Source of the DNA: Hydrogenophaga sp.
GTDB lineage: Bacteria > Pseudomonadota > Gammaproteobacteria > Burkholderiales > Burkholderiaceae_C
Assembly (NCBI RefSeq): GCF_030651625.1
Contig: NZ_JAUSCF010000022.1
Span: 310,001 to 374,000 of the forward strand
Direction: 5' to 3'
Length of the DNA stretch: 64,000 nucleotides
The notes beneath the pieces were generated by a model. It was given only the letters and a program-made list of their open reading frames with translations. It was not told where the DNA came from and did not search any database. The translations under genes were made by a program, and so were the position numbers. Positions 1-7,121 of the stretch are shown here, piece after piece. Each line of letters begins with the position of its first letter. The first letter of the stretch is position 1.

Positions 1-229
1 CGTCGGAGCCCAGCGCAGCGGCGCCGATGGCGCGGATCTTCATCTTGCCCCCAGAGGCCTTTTCCACTTCCTCGGCAAACACCTTGGTGGCGCGTCCCTG
101 GTTGCTGATTTCGTTCAGGCCGTAGCCAAAGCGGATGATGCGGTTCTTGATGTCCTGCGCCTGGGCCAGGCCGGTGCCCAGCGTGGCCAGCGCCACGGCG
201 GCGGCGATGGTGAGTTGTCGGATCTTCAT
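1..229 (-). CDS. dctP: TRAP transporter substrate-binding protein, N-terminal part (runs off window edge)
   Basis: The ATG is at 229 and the reading frame continues past base 1, so only about 76 codons are visible. The first 25 or so residues are a clear Sec signal peptide (MKIRQLTIAAAVALATLG..., cleavage near AQAQ-D), followed by a beta strand and the segment GRATKVFAEEVEKASGGKMK. That segment matches the start of DctP-family periplasmic binding proteins, whose full length is about 330 residues. It lies 60 bp downstream of dctM and is the last visible gene of gntK-dctQ-dctM-dctP. Gluconate or a related sugar acid is the inferred ligand, because gluconokinase and a LacI-type regulator share the locus; the visible part contains no ligand-binding residues to test this. 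Confidence 0.85.
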   Translation of the reverse strand, partial: MKIRQLTIAAAVALATLGTGLAQAQDIKNRIIRFGYGLNEISNQGRATKVFAEEVEKASGGKMKIRAIGAAALGSD

Positions 230-289
230 GGTTTATCTCCTAGGGGGTGGAATCGGCTTGCGCCGCGGGGAAACGGGAAATGCTGTTCG

Positions 290-1567
290 TCAGAACATCA
301 GCTTGAGAGGCCACAACACGATGGCCGGGAAAAGAATCAGCAGAACCAGCATGGCGAAATACACAAGCAGGAAAGGGGTCACGCCTTTGATCACCGGCTC
401 CATGCGCAAGCCGCCCACGCCGGCCACCACGTTGAGCACCGTGCCCACAGGCGGTGTGAGCAAGCCCAGGCAGCCGACGAAGATGAAGACGAAGCCGAAG
501 TACACCGGGTCGATGCCGGCCTTGGCGGCCAGCGGAGCCAGCACCGGGGCCAGAATCAGGATGGTGGGCGTGAGGTCCATGACCATGCCCACCGCCAGAA
601 GGAACAGGCAGACCACGGCCATGAACAGCATGGGGCTCTGCAACAGCGGGCCCATGCTCTGCGCCAGCTGGTTCGGCAGGTCTGCCAGCGTGATCATGTA
701 GCTGGCGGCTGTTGCTGCCCCGCAGAGGAACATGACGATGCCGGTGGTGCGGGAGGCATCCACCAGCACGCGGTAGAGCCGCTGCAGATTCAACTCACGG
801 TAAATCAGCGTGGCCACCAGCAGCGCGTACATGGCCGCCACCACTGCCGCCTCGGTGGGTGTGAAGAAGCCGAAACGCAAGCCCCCGATGATGATCACCG
901 GCATCATCAGCGCCCACGCACTGCCGCTGAGCACCTTGCGGCGCTCGACCCAGGTGGTCTTCTCCGCCACTGGCAGGTCTTTGCCGCGCGCAATGCCGCG
1001 CCAGACCAGCACCAGGCCGATGGCCATGATGATGCCGGGCACGATGCCGGCCAGAAACAGTTTGCTGATGGATGTGTTGGTGGTCACGCCATAGATCACC
1101 ATGGGCATCGACGGCGGCACGATGGGCGCGATGATGCCGCCCGATGCGATGAGGCCTGCGCTGGGACCAGCCGGGTAGTTCTGCTTGCGCATCATCGGCA
1201 GCAACAGCGTGGCCAATGCGGCGGTGTCGGCAATCGCCGAGCCGCTCATCGACGCCAGCATCAGCGATGCGCCGATGGCCACGTAGCCCAGGCCGCCGGG
1301 AATGTGTCCCACCAGTGAGCGCGCCAGGTCAATGATGCGGCGGCTCAGCCCGCCCGCATTCATGAGTTCACCCGCAAGGATAAAGAACGGCACCGCCAGC
1401 AGCGGGAAGCTGTCAAACCCCGCCTGCACGTTCTGCGCCAGCAGTTGTGCGTCGAAGAAGTCCAGGTGCACCATGAGCGCCAGCGCAGTCAGCATGAGTG
1501 CGAAGGCGATGGGTACGCCCACCGTCATGGTGGCGAACAGCACCAGCAGGAAGATGGCGATGGTCAT
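290..1567 (-). CDS. dctM: TRAP transporter large permease subunit DctM
   Basis: This 425-residue membrane protein is the large permease of a tripartite ATP-independent periplasmic transporter. It starts MTIAIFLLVLFATMTVG and has about a dozen hydrophobic segments. DctM-family motifs include a Gly/Ser-rich stretch around SMSGSAIADTAAL and the IIAPIVPPSMPMVIYG segment after it. I chose the start at 1567 because it overlaps the dctQ stop by 4 bp (ATGA) and gives normal family length; the longer open frame upstream is read through dctQ in another phase. The subunit couples sodium-driven import to DctP and DctQ in the inner membrane. With gntK upstream, the cargo is probably gluconate or a similar sugar acid (inference). 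Confidence 0.93.
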   Translation of the reverse strand: MTIAIFLLVLFATMTVGVPIAFALMLTALALMVHLDFFDAQLLAQNVQAGFDSFPLLAVPFFILAGELMNAGGLSRRIIDLARSLVGHIPGGLGYVAIGASLMLASMSGSAIADTAALATLLLPMMRKQNYPAGPSAGLIASGGIIAPIVPPSMPMVIYGVTTNTSISKLFLAGIVPGIIMAIGLVLVWRGIARGKDLPVAEKTTWVERRKVLSGSAWALMMPVIIIGGLRFGFFTPTEAAVVAAMYALLVATLIYRELNLQRLYRVLVDASRTTGIVMFLCGAATAASYMITLADLPNQLAQSMGPLLQSPMLFMAVVCLFLLAVGMVMDLTPTILILAPVLAPLAAKAGIDPVYFGFVFIFVGCLGLLTPPVGTVLNVVAGVGGLRMEPVIKGVTPFLLVYFAMLVLLILFPAIVLWPLKLMF

Positions 1568-2067
1568 GTCCGCACCCTCCCCGGCTCGGCCGCGTTGGCG
1601 CCCGGGCCGTCGCCTCGAAGGTCCTGCCAGCTCTGCAAAAGCAGCAGCACGGCCATGCAGAAGCCCATGACCAGGGTACCTGCGGCGCCGAGTGCCAGCG
1701 GGTAGTTCATGACGGGGCTTCGACTGTCCATGCCCACCAGCACCTGTTCCCAGGATCCGCGGACGAGGTACCAAAGCGCCAGCGCGATGAGCCCGCGTGA
1801 CAACCAGCGCAGCAATGCCGCCTTGGTACCGCTCATGCGTGCCGTGAGCAGATCAAAGCCCAGGTGTTTGCCCTCGCCGAAGGCCAGGGTTGCCGACAGG
1901 CACACCAGCCAGACAAAGAGCAGACGCGAAAGCTCTTCCGACACCACCCAGCCCGTGCCCCAGAAATAGCGCAACAACACGTTGCCGAATACGGCCAGCA
2001 CCATGCCGGACATGCACAACGCCATGAGCGCTTCCACCGTATGACGCAGTGCCTTCGCGAGATTCAT
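1564..2067 (-). CDS. dctQ: TRAP transporter small permease subunit DctQ
   Basis: This 167-residue protein has four predicted membrane spans, typical of DctQ. It begins MNLAKALRHTVEALMALCMSG and contains the family-type segments FGNVLLRYFWGTGWVVSEEL and LVWLVCLSATLAFGEGKHLG. The start at 2067 is preceded by a good ribosome-binding site (GGAGG reading on the minus strand), so the 22-residue upstream extension of the open frame is not needed. It overlaps dctM by 4 bp, implying translational coupling. It is the small membrane partner of DctM in the presumed gluconate-type TRAP system. Confidence 0.92.
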   Translation of the reverse strand: MNLAKALRHTVEALMALCMSGMVLAVFGNVLLRYFWGTGWVVSEELSRLLFVWLVCLSATLAFGEGKHLGFDLLTARMSGTKAALLRWLSRGLIALALWYLVRGSWEQVLVGMDSRSPVMNYPLALGAAGTLVMGFCMAVLLLLQSWQDLRGDGPGANAAEPGRVRT

Positions 2068-2129
2068 TGGAGTACCTCCACCCTTCGGGCTGCGGTGCGA
2101 GCTTGCTTGGGAACGGCCCGGCGAAGCAC

Positions 2130-2672
2130 TCATGGCGCTGCCTTGACCGGCCCGACCGGCTCGCCCGCCCGGACCCAGCGCACCACGTCGGCCTCCAGCG
2201 CTTCAAGTGGGGCGGTGGCGTCCAGCCTGAGCACACCGGGCTCATGGCTGGGGTCCTCAAGCGCTTCGAACTGGCTGGCCACCAGGCTCACGGGAAACAG
2301 ATGTGCGGGGCGCGCCGCCACACGCTCCCGGGCCTGGGCTGGCGTCAATGCCAGAAACACGAAGCGCAGACCGGGTACCGCTTGGCGCAGGTGGTCCCGG
2401 TAGCGCTGTCTGAGCGCTGAGCAGGTCAGCACGCAGCCAACCGACTTTCGCGTCCGCAATTCGTTGGCCAACACATCGAGCCAGAAATGGCGGTCGGCAT
2501 CGGTCAGCGCCACGCCGCTGCGCATTTTCCCGATGCTCTGGACAGAATGAAAATCGTCGCCTTCGAGCAAGGGCACACCCAGTGCCTGGGCGCACCGCGA
2601 CCCGAGGCTGGACTTGCCGCAGCCAGCGACGCCCATGATCACCACAAAGGCATTTCCGGATGACATTGTCAT
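2130..2672 (-). CDS. gntK: Gluconokinase
   Basis: This 180-residue kinase phosphorylates gluconate to 6-phosphogluconate, feeding the Entner-Doudoroff or pentose phosphate routes. The P-loop is MGVAGCGKSSLG at residues 13-24, followed by LLEGDDFHSVQSIGKMRSG, a stretch diagnostic of bacterial GntK, and LTCSALRQRYRDHLR, which matches the family segment for substrate contact. Two ATG codons compete (2672 and 2666) and neither has a clear Shine-Dalgarno sequence. A LacI-type operator lies only 4 bp upstream of the first one. The gene heads a minus-strand operon with a TRAP transporter and is divergent from the regulator, so repression by that regulator and induction by gluconate are likely. Confidence 0.93.
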   Translation of the reverse strand: MTMSSGNAFVVIMGVAGCGKSSLGSRCAQALGVPLLEGDDFHSVQSIGKMRSGVALTDADRHFWLDVLANELRTRKSVGCVLTCSALRQRYRDHLRQAVPGLRFVFLALTPAQARERVAARPAHLFPVSLVASQFEALEDPSHEPGVLRLDATAPLEALEADVVRWVRAGEPVGPVKAAP

Positions 2673-2675
2673 TTT

Positions 2676-2688
2676 GGTAGCGCTATCC
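2676..2688. promoter_or_regulatory. LacI-family operator at gntK
   Basis: GGTAGCGCTATCC contains the core palindrome TAGCGCTA (2678-2685), with outer bases that also mostly pair. It sits immediately before the gntK start codon. GC-centred even palindromes of this type are the usual LacI/GntR-family targets, and the same core recurs at 2781-2794 in front of the regulator gene. Confidence 0.7.
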
Positions 2689-2704
2689 CAAGAGAGGGAA
2701 AAAA

Positions 2705-2718
2705 ATCAGGATCCTGAT
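2705..2718. promoter_or_regulatory. Perfect 14-bp palindrome in the gntK-gntR gap
   Basis: ATCAGGATCCTGAT is a perfect inverted repeat between the two LacI-type operators. Its sequence differs from the TAGCGCTA core, so if it is functional it would bind another factor. No assignment is made. Confidence 0.35.
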
Positions 2719-2766
2719 CGGGCAACTTGTGCCAGGGTCAGTGGATCCTGTGGAGAATCAGAAAAC

Positions 2767-2795
2767 TTGTGAGACTGTCTGGATAGCGCTATCCT
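2767..2795 (+). promoter_or_regulatory. Predicted promoter of the LacI regulator with overlapping operator
   Basis: A -35-like TTGTGA (2767-2772) and a -10-like TATCCT (2790-2795) are separated by 17 bp. The perfect 14-bp palindrome GGATAGCGCTATCC (2781-2794) covers the -10 element. Binding there would repress the regulator's own gene. The core matches the operator at 2676-2688. Confidence 0.6.
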
Positions 2796-2831
2796 AAGCA
2801 AAACCTCTCGCCACCTCATCAGGGAATACCC

Positions 2832-3857
2832 TTGACATCGACCGAACGCCGTCGCCGCCCCAGTGGCCGCATCACCCTTGCCGAAGTGGCCAAAGCGGCC
2901 GATGTCAGTCCGATCACGGCTTCGCGCGCTTTGCGGGGCGAACGCGGCGTGGCCGCCGCACTGGTGGAGCGCGTCAAGCAGGCAGCCGAGAATCTTGGCT
3001 ACGTACCCGACCCAGCAGCGCGCGCGCTGGCATCGCAACGCAGCGCTCAGGTACCGGTGCTGGTGCCGCTGCTGTCCAACGCGCTTTTTGTGGACGTTCT
3101 GGAGGCGGTGCACAGCACCCTTCAGCCGCACGGATACCAGACCATGATCGGCGTCACCCATTACGACCCCGATCAGGAGGAGCAATTGCTCAGGTCCTAT
3201 CTGGCGCATCGCCCCGCCGGCCTGCTGCTCACCGGCTTCGATCGCACCGAGGCCGCCAGGCAACTCGTCACGCAGAGCGGTGTGCCCTGTGTGCACCTGA
3301 TGGAGCTGACCCAGGCCCGCGGCATCTATTGCGTGGGATTTTCACAGCACGATGCCGGACACGACTTGACTGAACACCTGGTGCAACGCGGGCGCAAACG
3401 CATCGCCTTTGTGGCTGCCCAGCTCGACCCGCGCACCATGCAGCGTGCCGAAGGCTACCGCACCTGTCTGCGCGAACATGGGCTTTACGACCCTCGGCTC
3501 GAACTGCTCAGCCCCCAGCCTTCTTCGATGCGTCTGGGCGGCGAACTGTTCGAAGACCTGTTGCGCACGCGCCCGGATGTGGACGCCGTGTTCTTTTGCA
3601 ACGACGATCTTGCCCAGGGCGGACTGCTCACAGCCCTGCGGCTTCGCATCGACGTGCCCGGTCAGATGGCCATCGCCGGCTTCAACGATCTATCTGGCAG
3701 CGACCAGATGCTGCCGCCGCTGACCACTGTGCGCACACCGCGCAGTGCCATCGGAGTGGCCAGCGCGCTGATGCTGCTCAGCCTGATGCGGGGTGAAACA
3801 CCGGCCCACAACTCAACGGATCTCGGCTTCGAACTGATGGTGCGCGCCAGCACCTGA
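2832..3857 (+). CDS. gntR: LacI-family transcriptional regulator (gluconate repressor type)
   Basis: This 341-residue repressor has an N-terminal LacI helix-turn-helix (residues 14-60, ITLAEVAKAADVSPITASRAL, then GYVPDPAARALAS as hinge) and a periplasmic-binding-like effector domain. The C-terminal part carries the usual VDAVFFCNDDLAQGGL and IAGFNDL segments. The only start that keeps the DNA-binding helix is TTG at 2832; the next in-frame ATG lies far inside the effector domain. The gene is divergent from gntK, and both sides carry TAGCGCTA operators, so it probably controls gluconokinase and the TRAP genes and represses itself. The name follows E. coli GntR by context; the inducer is not proven. 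Confidence 0.85.
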   Translation: MTSTERRRRPSGRITLAEVAKAADVSPITASRALRGERGVAAALVERVKQAAENLGYVPDPAARALASQRSAQVPVLVPLLSNALFVDVLEAVHSTLQPHGYQTMIGVTHYDPDQEEQLLRSYLAHRPAGLLLTGFDRTEAARQLVTQSGVPCVHLMELTQARGIYCVGFSQHDAGHDLTEHLVQRGRKRIAFVAAQLDPRTMQRAEGYRTCLREHGLYDPRLELLSPQPSSMRLGGELFEDLLRTRPDVDAVFFCNDDLAQGGLLTALRLRIDVPGQMAIAGFNDLSGSDQMLPPLTTVRTPRSAIGVASALMLLSLMRGETPAHNSTDLGFELMVRAST

Positions 3858-3939
3858 AGGGGCCAGACCAGACACACCAGGAGCCGCCAGCTGGCGTCGA
3901 CCGGTACTTGCGGTAACCGGGGCCATGCGCGCCCGCGCT

Positions 3940-6900
3940 TCAGGATGGCGCAGGAGCACAGGTTTGCGCCTTCGAGATGTCAAGGAACGGCATCAAGGCA
4001 GGCCCCATCGAACCCAGGATCTGTACCGGCAGACCAGAGGTGAAACGGTAACGTGCGGCATCGGAGCCGACCACATAGGCGGTCAGGCTGCCGAAATAAC
4101 GCGGACCAAGGTGAAACACAAAAGTGGCGGTTCGGTTGAGCGAAAACGCGGCGCGCCCGCGCACGACCACGCGATTGTCGCCGGTACCGGTCTTTCCCCC
4201 CGGCGACAGGTCTTCGCCACTGTCGCTGCGGAAGCTGCCTGCCAGGCGGCGGGCTGTGCCGCGCTCAACCACTTCAGACAAGGCCTGTCGCAGCGCGTGC
4301 GCCACCTCTGGCGCCATGACGCGTTCACCCGCCACGGGGCCAATGGCGAGTGAGGTGGCCCAGGGAGTGTCGGAAGCCAACTGCACGCCCGTCAGGTGGC
4401 GGATCGGCAACCGCACGCCATCGTTGATGATGATGCCCATCAGTTCGGCCAGCGCCGCCGGGCGGTCTCCGGAGCTGCCCAGTGCCGTGGCCAGGGAGGG
4501 CACCAGATGACCGAACGGATAGCCGAGACGGGCCCAACGCTGGTGAATGTCCAGAAAGGCCTCCACTTCGAGCAGTGTGTAGATGCGGGTGTCCTGTGCA
4601 CTCTTGACACGGGTGCGGAACAACCAGCCGTATACGGCCTGCCGCTCGCTCTTGCTTGCTTCCAGCGCCTCGGTCAGGGTGGCGGAGGGGTGCTGCAGGC
4701 GGTAGGCCACCAGCCAGAGTTCCAGCGGGTGTACACCGGCCAGGTAACCGCGGTCGGGCAGGTCGAGGGCGTCCGGTGCGAAACGCAGGTACAGACGCTC
4801 CAGGCGGGTGCCGTCAGGCGCTCTTTCGCCGAGCCGTTCGCGCAGAAAAAGGCTCAGGGCCTCGGAGGATGCGTCCGGTTCAAGGTAGCGAAAGACAGCG
4901 GTCAGGCGTTCCGGTGTGGGGCGCAGGCCTTCGAGAAGCATGGAGCGCAGTTCGGCTGGGTTGCGCGGTGCGAGCTTGCGCCAGAAGCGGCGCAGGAACG
5001 TTTGCCCCTCGCGGTCGGCAAAGCGGGCGAGGTACACCTCCCGGCGAGGGTCGCTGTCGTCTTCGAGCACCCGGGCGGTGCTGCCAGGCACCTGGTACAT
5101 GGTGTGGCGAACGACTTCGCGCATCACGCGCACGAACGGCAGGTTGATGGAAGCCTGCATCGCCTCTCGCACGGTGGGCGAGCGGGCGTTGTCGTCGGCA
5201 CTGAAGTTGTTGAAGGTGTGGATGCCGCCACCGGTGAAGAACTGCTCACCGGGATCGGCCGAAAACCGGCGCTCCAGCGCGGCATGGAGCATGGCATCGA
5301 GGCTTCTGTCCTGCGCGCCAGTGAGGTGCTGCACGGCCCAGCGCGTGAGCGTGTCCTGCCGGTCGAATGCGATACCGCGCAGGCTGGCCGGATCCAGCAG
5401 GGCAAGGCGCGCATGCAGCTCGGCGACCAGCTCCAGGTAGCTCGCCAGCACGCGCAACTTGGCGGTGGAGCCGAGTTCGAGCTTGCTGCCTTCGTTGATG
5501 TCAAGCGGCTGGGTGGTGGTGTCGGTCTGCACGCGCACCATGTTGCCCTGGGAAGTGCGCTCCAGCAGGGTGAAGCTGTAGCGCACATTGCCCAGCGTGG
5601 CGGGTTGCAGCAGGCGCTCCCCGATCAGACCCTGAGAGCGCGCAAAGGCCGGATCGGTGAGGCGGCCCAGGTAGTCGCTGACGGTATCCTGAAGCTCACC
5701 ATGCAGCGTGGTGTCGACGCTGGCATCGAGCCGGTCGAGCCCATACAGCGAAGTGCCGAGCCAACCGGCCAGGCGGCTTCGCGCGGCTGTACTCCCTTTG
5801 CCATGTGCGGCGGGCAGCAAAGGCGGATCGCTGACCATGTCACGAAAGCCGAGCCGCTGCTGCAGAGCGGCATCGCGCCAGCCGGCGTCGATGATGCCCT
5901 CGGTACCCAGCAAACGCAGGTAGGCGTCAGTCAGCTCGTCGAGGTTCTGCCGCCCCTGCGAAAGAAACCACGAAGGCCGGCGGTGCGCCACCATCAGGGC
6001 CACGACCTGGCGCAGGACCTGGCCACGCTCGATGCTGTGGTCGGTGCCGTTTCCGTTCTCGCCAAGCCCGTCTCCGGACGTCAGTAAAAAGCGCGCCCGG
6101 TCGAGCTCCGTCCCGAACCAGACCCACAAGCCATCGGCGAGGCCGTGCACTTCACCATGCCGCGGCGCGGCCGACAGCGGCACGGAGTTGAGGTAATCGA
6201 GCAAGATCTGGCGCCGCACCGGCAGCGTGTCCTGGCCCTGCTGGTAGGCGCGCACCGATGCCGACACCATCTGGCGCAACTTTTCGCGCTCGTTGTGGGT
6301 GATGCCTGCGGGCGAATGCCGGTATTTTTCGATCTGCGTGGCCAGGGTGCTGCCCCCTGGCGTGTCGACATCGGCGTCGATCCGGCGGCCCAGTTGCCCC
6401 AGCACGGCGCGCGTGAACCGCACCCAGTCGACCGCCGGGTTCAGTTTCGGTCGATCAGGATCGAGCAGATCGCGATTCTCGATGAACAGCAACGCCTGCG
6501 CGACGACTGGAGGCACGCTCTCCAACTGATCGAACTGCCGGTAGGGATAGACGAAACGGTGAATCGGGATTCGGTGGCAGTCCAGCACGGTCAGGCCGGC
6601 CTGGGTCTTTTCGGTGTAGGGCGCGTGAAAACCGCGATCCAGATACACGAGCAGGGCTTCGTTTTGCCGGGCTTGCCGCGTGACCTCGAAACCGCGTGGC
6701 TGGAGGCTGGCGACATAAGAAGGAATGCGGGTGTAACCCAGGCGCTCGTCGAACGGGCCATGCTGGGGGAACCGGATCTGCTCGCTGGGACCCGGCGCCA
6801 CCTCAAAACCCAGCGGCGCAGCGTAGCGTTCCAGTGCCCAGGCCTGCAGACGGGAGGTGCGCGCCTCGTAAGACAACAGCACCGCCGCCAAGCTGCCCAG

Positions 6901-7017
6901 CACGATCAGCAAGCCCCATGCCAGCCAGCGCAGCCGAAAACGCCCGGGCCGACGAGGTTTGGCCGGTAGTTCGCTCGGCGCCTCGTGCCCGCCGTCCCTG
7001 AAAGCCGTTTCTGTCAT
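3940..7017 (-). CDS. Divergent class A penicillin-binding protein (transglycosylase plus transpeptidase)
   Basis: This 1025-residue protein has a cytoplasmic N-tail, one membrane anchor (about residues 30-49) and then a glycosyltransferase-51-like domain. Its motifs are LLFIENRDLLD (Glu180 in place of the usual EDRRFY context) and GGSTLATQIEKY (221-232). A transpeptidase-like domain follows, with the three active-site motifs in order: GSTAK (SxxK, about 520), SIN (about 625) and KTGTGDN (about 942). All catalytic motifs are recognisable, so it may still polymerise and cross-link peptidoglycan. The surrounding sequence is far from PBP1A/1B and the protein is about 175 residues longer than E. 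coli PBP1a. It is divergent from a canonical mrcA with a gap of about 100 bp. It is likely a condition-specific or auxiliary bifunctional PBP. Confidence 0.8.
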   Translation of the reverse strand: MTETAFRDGGHEAPSELPAKPRRPGRFRLRWLAWGLLIVLGSLAAVLLSYEARTSRLQAWALERYAAPLGFEVAPGPSEQIRFPQHGPFDERLGYTRIPSYVASLQPRGFEVTRQARQNEALLVYLDRGFHAPYTEKTQAGLTVLDCHRIPIHRFVYPYRQFDQLESVPPVVAQALLFIENRDLLDPDRPKLNPAVDWVRFTRAVLGQLGRRIDADVDTPGGSTLATQIEKYRHSPAGITHNEREKLRQMVSASVRAYQQGQDTLPVRRQILLDYLNSVPLSAAPRHGEVHGLADGLWVWFGTELDRARFLLTSGDGLGENGNGTDHSIERGQVLRQVVALMVAHRRPSWFLSQGRQNLDELTDAYLRLLGTEGIIDAGWRDAALQQRLGFRDMVSDPPLLPAAHGKGSTAARSRLAGWLGTSLYGLDRLDASVDTTLHGELQDTVSDYLGRLTDPAFARSQGLIGERLLQPATLGNVRYSFTLLERTSQGNMVRVQTDTTTQPLDINEGSKLELGSTAKLRVLASYLELVAELHARLALLDPASLRGIAFDRQDTLTRWAVQHLTGAQDRSLDAMLHAALERRFSADPGEQFFTGGGIHTFNNFSADDNARSPTVREAMQASINLPFVRVMREVVRHTMYQVPGSTARVLEDDSDPRREVYLARFADREGQTFLRRFWRKLAPRNPAELRSMLLEGLRPTPERLTAVFRYLEPDASSEALSLFLRERLGERAPDGTRLERLYLRFAPDALDLPDRGYLAGVHPLELWLVAYRLQHPSATLTEALEASKSERQAVYGWLFRTRVKSAQDTRIYTLLEVEAFLDIHQRWARLGYPFGHLVPSLATALGSSGDRPAALAELMGIIINDGVRLPIRHLTGVQLASDTPWATSLAIGPVAGERVMAPEVAHALRQALSEVVERGTARRLAGSFRSDSGEDLSPGGKTGTGDNRVVVRGRAAFSLNRTATFVFHLGPRYFGSLTAYVVGSDAARYRFTSGLPVQILGSMGPALMPFLDISKAQTCAPAPS

Positions 7018-7121
7018 GGAAGCTTAGTCTGCCGTATCGCACCCATTGTGAAGCGCAGATCCAGCACCCAGTGTGTCGAAAAACACGACGGCACACTCAG
7101 TTACGAACCGCCAATGGTGGT

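Noticed and set aside
215..1318. Long plus-strand open frame of 367 codons, rich in His, Gln and Arg, opposite dctM
   Set aside because: It is the antisense shadow of dctM and dctP; the composition (His/Gln/Arg repeats) is typical of high-GC reverse frames, with no ribosome-binding site or family match.
2735..2750. TGGCACAAGTTGC (minus strand) as a sigma-54 promoter for gntK
   Set aside because: The GG to GC spacing is two bases too short for sigma-54, and LacI-type control points to a sigma-70 promoter.
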